Below are positions 40,596-42,448 of a stretch of 42,448 bases of DNA, piece by piece. Under the pieces are notes generated by a model. The model worked only from the letters and a program-made list of their open reading frames with translations. It ran no database searches and was not told the origin of the DNA. The position numbers and the translations under genes were made by a program. Source of the DNA: Streptomyces mayonensis (GTDB lineage: Bacteria; Actinomycetota; Actinomycetes; Streptomycetales; Streptomycetaceae); the NCBI RefSeq assembly GCF_018982965.1, contig NZ_JACBYP010000075.1, forward strand, positions 1 through 42,448, written 5' to 3'. Position 1 is the stretch's first letter. The number at the start of each line of letters is the position of its first letter.

Positions 40596-41384
40596 GTGGC
40601 GCATTCCGCCATGGCTGGTTCTGGCTGGGGGACGACCGAGGGTGACGATCCGCTCCAGACCGCGGTGTGGCGGCTGCGCTCGCGCGCCTGCTGGGCCGAC
40701 GCGGCGGCGCTGCTGGAGCCGGTCACCGCGGACACCGCGTTGCAGCGGACGGCACTGCTGGTGGAGCGGTGCCTCTACACCGAACAGGGCTGGGCCCAGG
40801 CCGAGGAGGCACTGCGCACCGCGGAGGCGCTGGCCCACACCGACGAGGAGCGCGGGGCCGCCGCCTGTGAACGGGGGCAGCTCGCGTACGCCGCCACGGT
40901 GCACGGGGTGCGCGACCGGGCCGACGAGGCGCGGGCCGCGCTGGGGCGGGCGGCGGCACTGATCGCGCCCGGCGCGCAGGGGCGGGCGCTGCTGGACTTC
41001 CGGCGCGGGCTCCTCGCGGAGAACCTCACCCGGTCGCCGCAGGCCGCCCGCGCGGCGTACCGGCGCGCGCACGCCGGCGCCACGGCCCACACCGAGCCGC
41101 TGCTGTTGTCCTTCACCTGGCGGCATCTGGCCGGACTGGCTCTGCGTGAGGGCGAGTTGACCGAGGCACGGCACGGCTTCGCCGAGTCGCTGCGGATCCG
41201 CGAGGAGCTGGGGTACCTCGTCGGCACGGCACCGGCGCTGGCCTCGCTGGCCGACGCGGAGAGCGAGCCGGAGGCGTCCCGGCTGCGGGAGGAGGCACGA
41301 CGGCTGTTCCGGCTGCTGGGCGGAGTACCGACGTGGCTGGCACGGCAGCTGACGCCTCCGGCGACGGGCGCGGCCACGGCGTGA
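40596..41384 (+). CDS. TPR-like helical repeat protein, unknown function
   Basis: A 262-residue, helix-rich soluble protein of paired helices with TPR spacing: QRTALLVERCLYTEQGWAQAEEALRTAEALA, RADEARAALGRAAALI, LTRSPQAARAAYRRAHAGA and LRHGFAESLRIREELGY-like segments. The start is GTG 40596 with GGGGAGGG upstream; an in-frame ATG at codon 6 is less well placed. No enzymatic motif is present. It follows PucR on the same strand but 155 bases away with its own candidate promoter, so it is probably separate. Protein-protein interaction is the only inferable role. Confidence 0.8.
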   Translation: MAHSAMAGSGWGTTEGDDPLQTAVWRLRSRACWADAAALLEPVTADTALQRTALLVERCLYTEQGWAQAEEALRTAEALAHTDEERGAAACERGQLAYAATVHGVRDRADEARAALGRAAALIAPGAQGRALLDFRRGLLAENLTRSPQAARAAYRRAHAGATAHTEPLLLSFTWRHLAGLALREGELTEARHGFAESLRIREELGYLVGTAPALASLADAESEPEASRLREEARRLFRLLGGVPTWLARQLTPPATGAATA

Positions 41385-41634
41385 GCGGCCCGGGACCGCC
41401 CGGCAGGTGGCTTCTGGTGCGCGGGGGTGCTCGATGCGTGGGCGCCCGGCGCGTGGGCACCCGGCGCGTCGCTGCACGGTCTGCCGCTGCCCGGTCTGTC
41501 GCCGCCGGGTCTGCCGCCGCCCAGTCCGCCGTCACCCGGTCCGCCGCCGCCCAGTCCCCCGCTGCCCGGTCTGCCGCCGCCGAGTCCGCCCGCCCCCGGC
41601 CTCTCGGGGCCGGCTCGTCGCTGGGTGGCGGCGC
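41385..41634. repeat. Noncoding repeat block between convergent genes
   Basis: 250 bases without a supported gene. From about 41470 to 41600 a 15-bp-period array (CCCGGTCTGCCGCCG and close variants, about eight or nine units) lies just past the stop of the Rv1733c-like gene. A shorter GGCGCCCGGCGCGTG-type duplication lies near 41440-41470. The frame on the plus strand is open but Pro-rich and without a ribosome site, so it is not called. Confidence 0.8.
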
Positions 41635-42285
41635 TCACGGGGATCTGCTCCAGCGGGGGGCCGTGGACGCCCACGCCTCGTCCCACTGGGCGAGGTTGCG
41701 GCGGTGGAGCACCAGGCCCGTGACAGCGTGGGCCGCGATGCCGGCCAGGACCACGCCGAGGAAGGCGAGGACGGCCCAGCCCATCGTGCGGCTGCGGATC
41801 TCCTCCGCGGCCAGCGGCGGCCCGGTGATCGCGCCGTCGGCGTCGACCCAGACCCGGACGGTGCTGCCCGCGGACAGTCCGGGCTCGACCTCGGCGCTGC
41901 CGGTCCGGGTGGTTCCGTCGGGGCCGGTGAAGCGGACCGTGACCGGGTAGCGGACCTTCTTCGACTCGTCGGACCCCGGCTCGGGGTGGCGGGGGGCGTC
42001 GTGGACGAGGACGGCGGGGCGGTGGTCGCGGGTCCGCCGCTCGTGCTCGGCGGTGTCGCGGTAGTGGCGGTGGGCGCCGTCGCCGATCGCGAACATCGCG
42101 ATCGGGGCGACCACCAGGACCGCGACCGCGAGTCCGAGCGCGATCCAGGCGCGGAGCCGGTCGCTGCGCCGCCGCAGCGGGTTGCGCCGCCACCGCCACA
42201 GCAGGAGGTACGGGTCCCGCCCCGGGTCGGGTTCGGGCTCGGGTACGGCGGGCGGTGGCTGAGCCGGGGGGATCTCACCGGCCAC
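41635..42285 (-). CDS. Rv1733c-like transmembrane protein
   Basis: A 216-residue membrane protein. A Pro/Glu-rich N-terminus is followed by LLWRWRRNPLRRRSDRLRAWIALGL, the typical start of the Rv1733c-like family, then helix 1 at about residues 46-68 (ALGLAVAVLVVAPIAMFAIG). An extracytoplasmic domain of ~95 residues (VRYPVTVRFTGPDGTTRTG...STVRVWVDADGAITGPPL) is followed by helix 2 at about 168-192 (WAVLAFLGVVLAGIAAHAV). Function is unknown. The start is GTG 42285 with GGAGG upstream. Confidence 0.88.
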   Translation of the reverse strand: MAGEIPPAQPPPAVPEPEPDPGRDPYLLLWRWRRNPLRRRSDRLRAWIALGLAVAVLVVAPIAMFAIGDGAHRHYRDTAEHERRTRDHRPAVLVHDAPRHPEPGSDESKKVRYPVTVRFTGPDGTTRTGSAEVEPGLSAGSTVRVWVDADGAITGPPLAAEEIRSRTMGWAVLAFLGVVLAGIAAHAVTGLVLHRRNLAQWDEAWASTAPRWSRSP

Positions 42286-42321
42286 GGTGTGCCTCCTACG
42301 GGTCCGGGGCAGCCGCCGGGG

Positions 42322-42448
42322 GCCCGCCGGGGGGGGGGGGGGGGCGCCGCGGGGGGGGGGGGGGGGGGGGGGGGCGGGGGGGGGCGCCGGGCGGGGGGGG
42401 GGCGGGCGGCGCCGGCGGGGGGGGGGGGGGGGGGGCCGGGGCGGCGCG
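42322..42448. other. Poly-G low-complexity end of the window
   Basis: About 125 bases almost entirely G with scattered C. No organism-like coding signal is present. It is best explained as a read artefact or contig end and should not be annotated as a biological element. Confidence 0.85.

Noticed and set aside
41423..41723. Plus-strand Pro-rich open frame at 41427-41723
   Set aside because: It is created by the 15-bp repeat array, lacks a ribosome site and overlaps the convergent Rv1733c-like gene.
1..42448. tRNA, rRNA, insertion sequences, prophage genes
   Set aside because: No cloverleaf-like element, transposase, integrase or phage structural motif was seen on either strand.

Overview
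The window is very GC-rich. Start codons are often GTG, neighbouring genes often overlap by 4 bases (ATGA/GTGA), no TTA codon was seen in the called genes, and the families (DUF3040, DUF6286, Rv1733c-like, PucR, SGT-like trypsin) are typical of Streptomyces or a close relative. No rRNA, tRNA, IS element or CRISPR array was seen. The last ~125 bases are an almost pure G tract and look like a contig end or a read artefact.

Layout. (1) 335-1117: a secreted trypsin-like protease with its own promoter and a strong terminator hairpin. (2) 1313-6835: an Asp23/Gls24 envelope-stress island. A minus-strand operon (asp23, small membrane protein, Asp23-DUF6286 membrane protein, AmaP-like protein, YihY/BrkB membrane protein) is divergent from a plus-strand operon (ECF sigma factor, an Asp23-like protein with an anti-sigma-type HxxxCxxC motif, and a further Asp23-like protein). 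The intergenic region holds two outward-facing copies of one bipartite promoter motif, which suggests that the sigma factor drives both operons and its own gene. (3) 6882-10766: a large HTH-STAND NTPase-transmembrane-WD40 protein with 14 WD repeats. (4) 11094-14596: two membrane proteins, a pyruvyl-transferase-like protein and a DUF3040 protein.

(5) 14654-27930, minus strand: a glycan cluster. Eleven consecutive genes each overlap the next by 4 bases: carbamoyltransferase, GT2, GmhB, GT9, GT, GT4, GmhA, HldE-like kinase/nucleotidyltransferase, GT9, GT2, GT2. A UDP-glucuronate-decarboxylase-like SDR lies just upstream. The content predicts conversion of sedoheptulose 7-phosphate to a nucleotide-activated heptose, transfer by several glycosyltransferases and O-carbamoylation. 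The final product is not evident from the window.

(6) 28074-29950: an MFS transporter with its GntR regulator and a palindromic candidate operator. (7) 30130-31543: two plus-strand genes that appear to be leaderless (SRPBCC protein; secreted endonuclease/exonuclease/phosphatase-fold protein). (8) 31606-40441: purine catabolism, with the xanthine dehydrogenase FAD, 2Fe-2S and molybdopterin subunits, an NCS2 purine permease and XdhC, divergent from a PucR-family regulator. (9) 40596-42285: a TPR-like protein and an Rv1733c-like membrane protein.

A recurring oddity is tandem repetition at the 3' ends of genes: 15-bp-period arrays extend GmhA, GmhB and the pyruvyl-transferase-like protein or lie just beyond stop codons, and several stop codons are themselves inside short tandem duplications.
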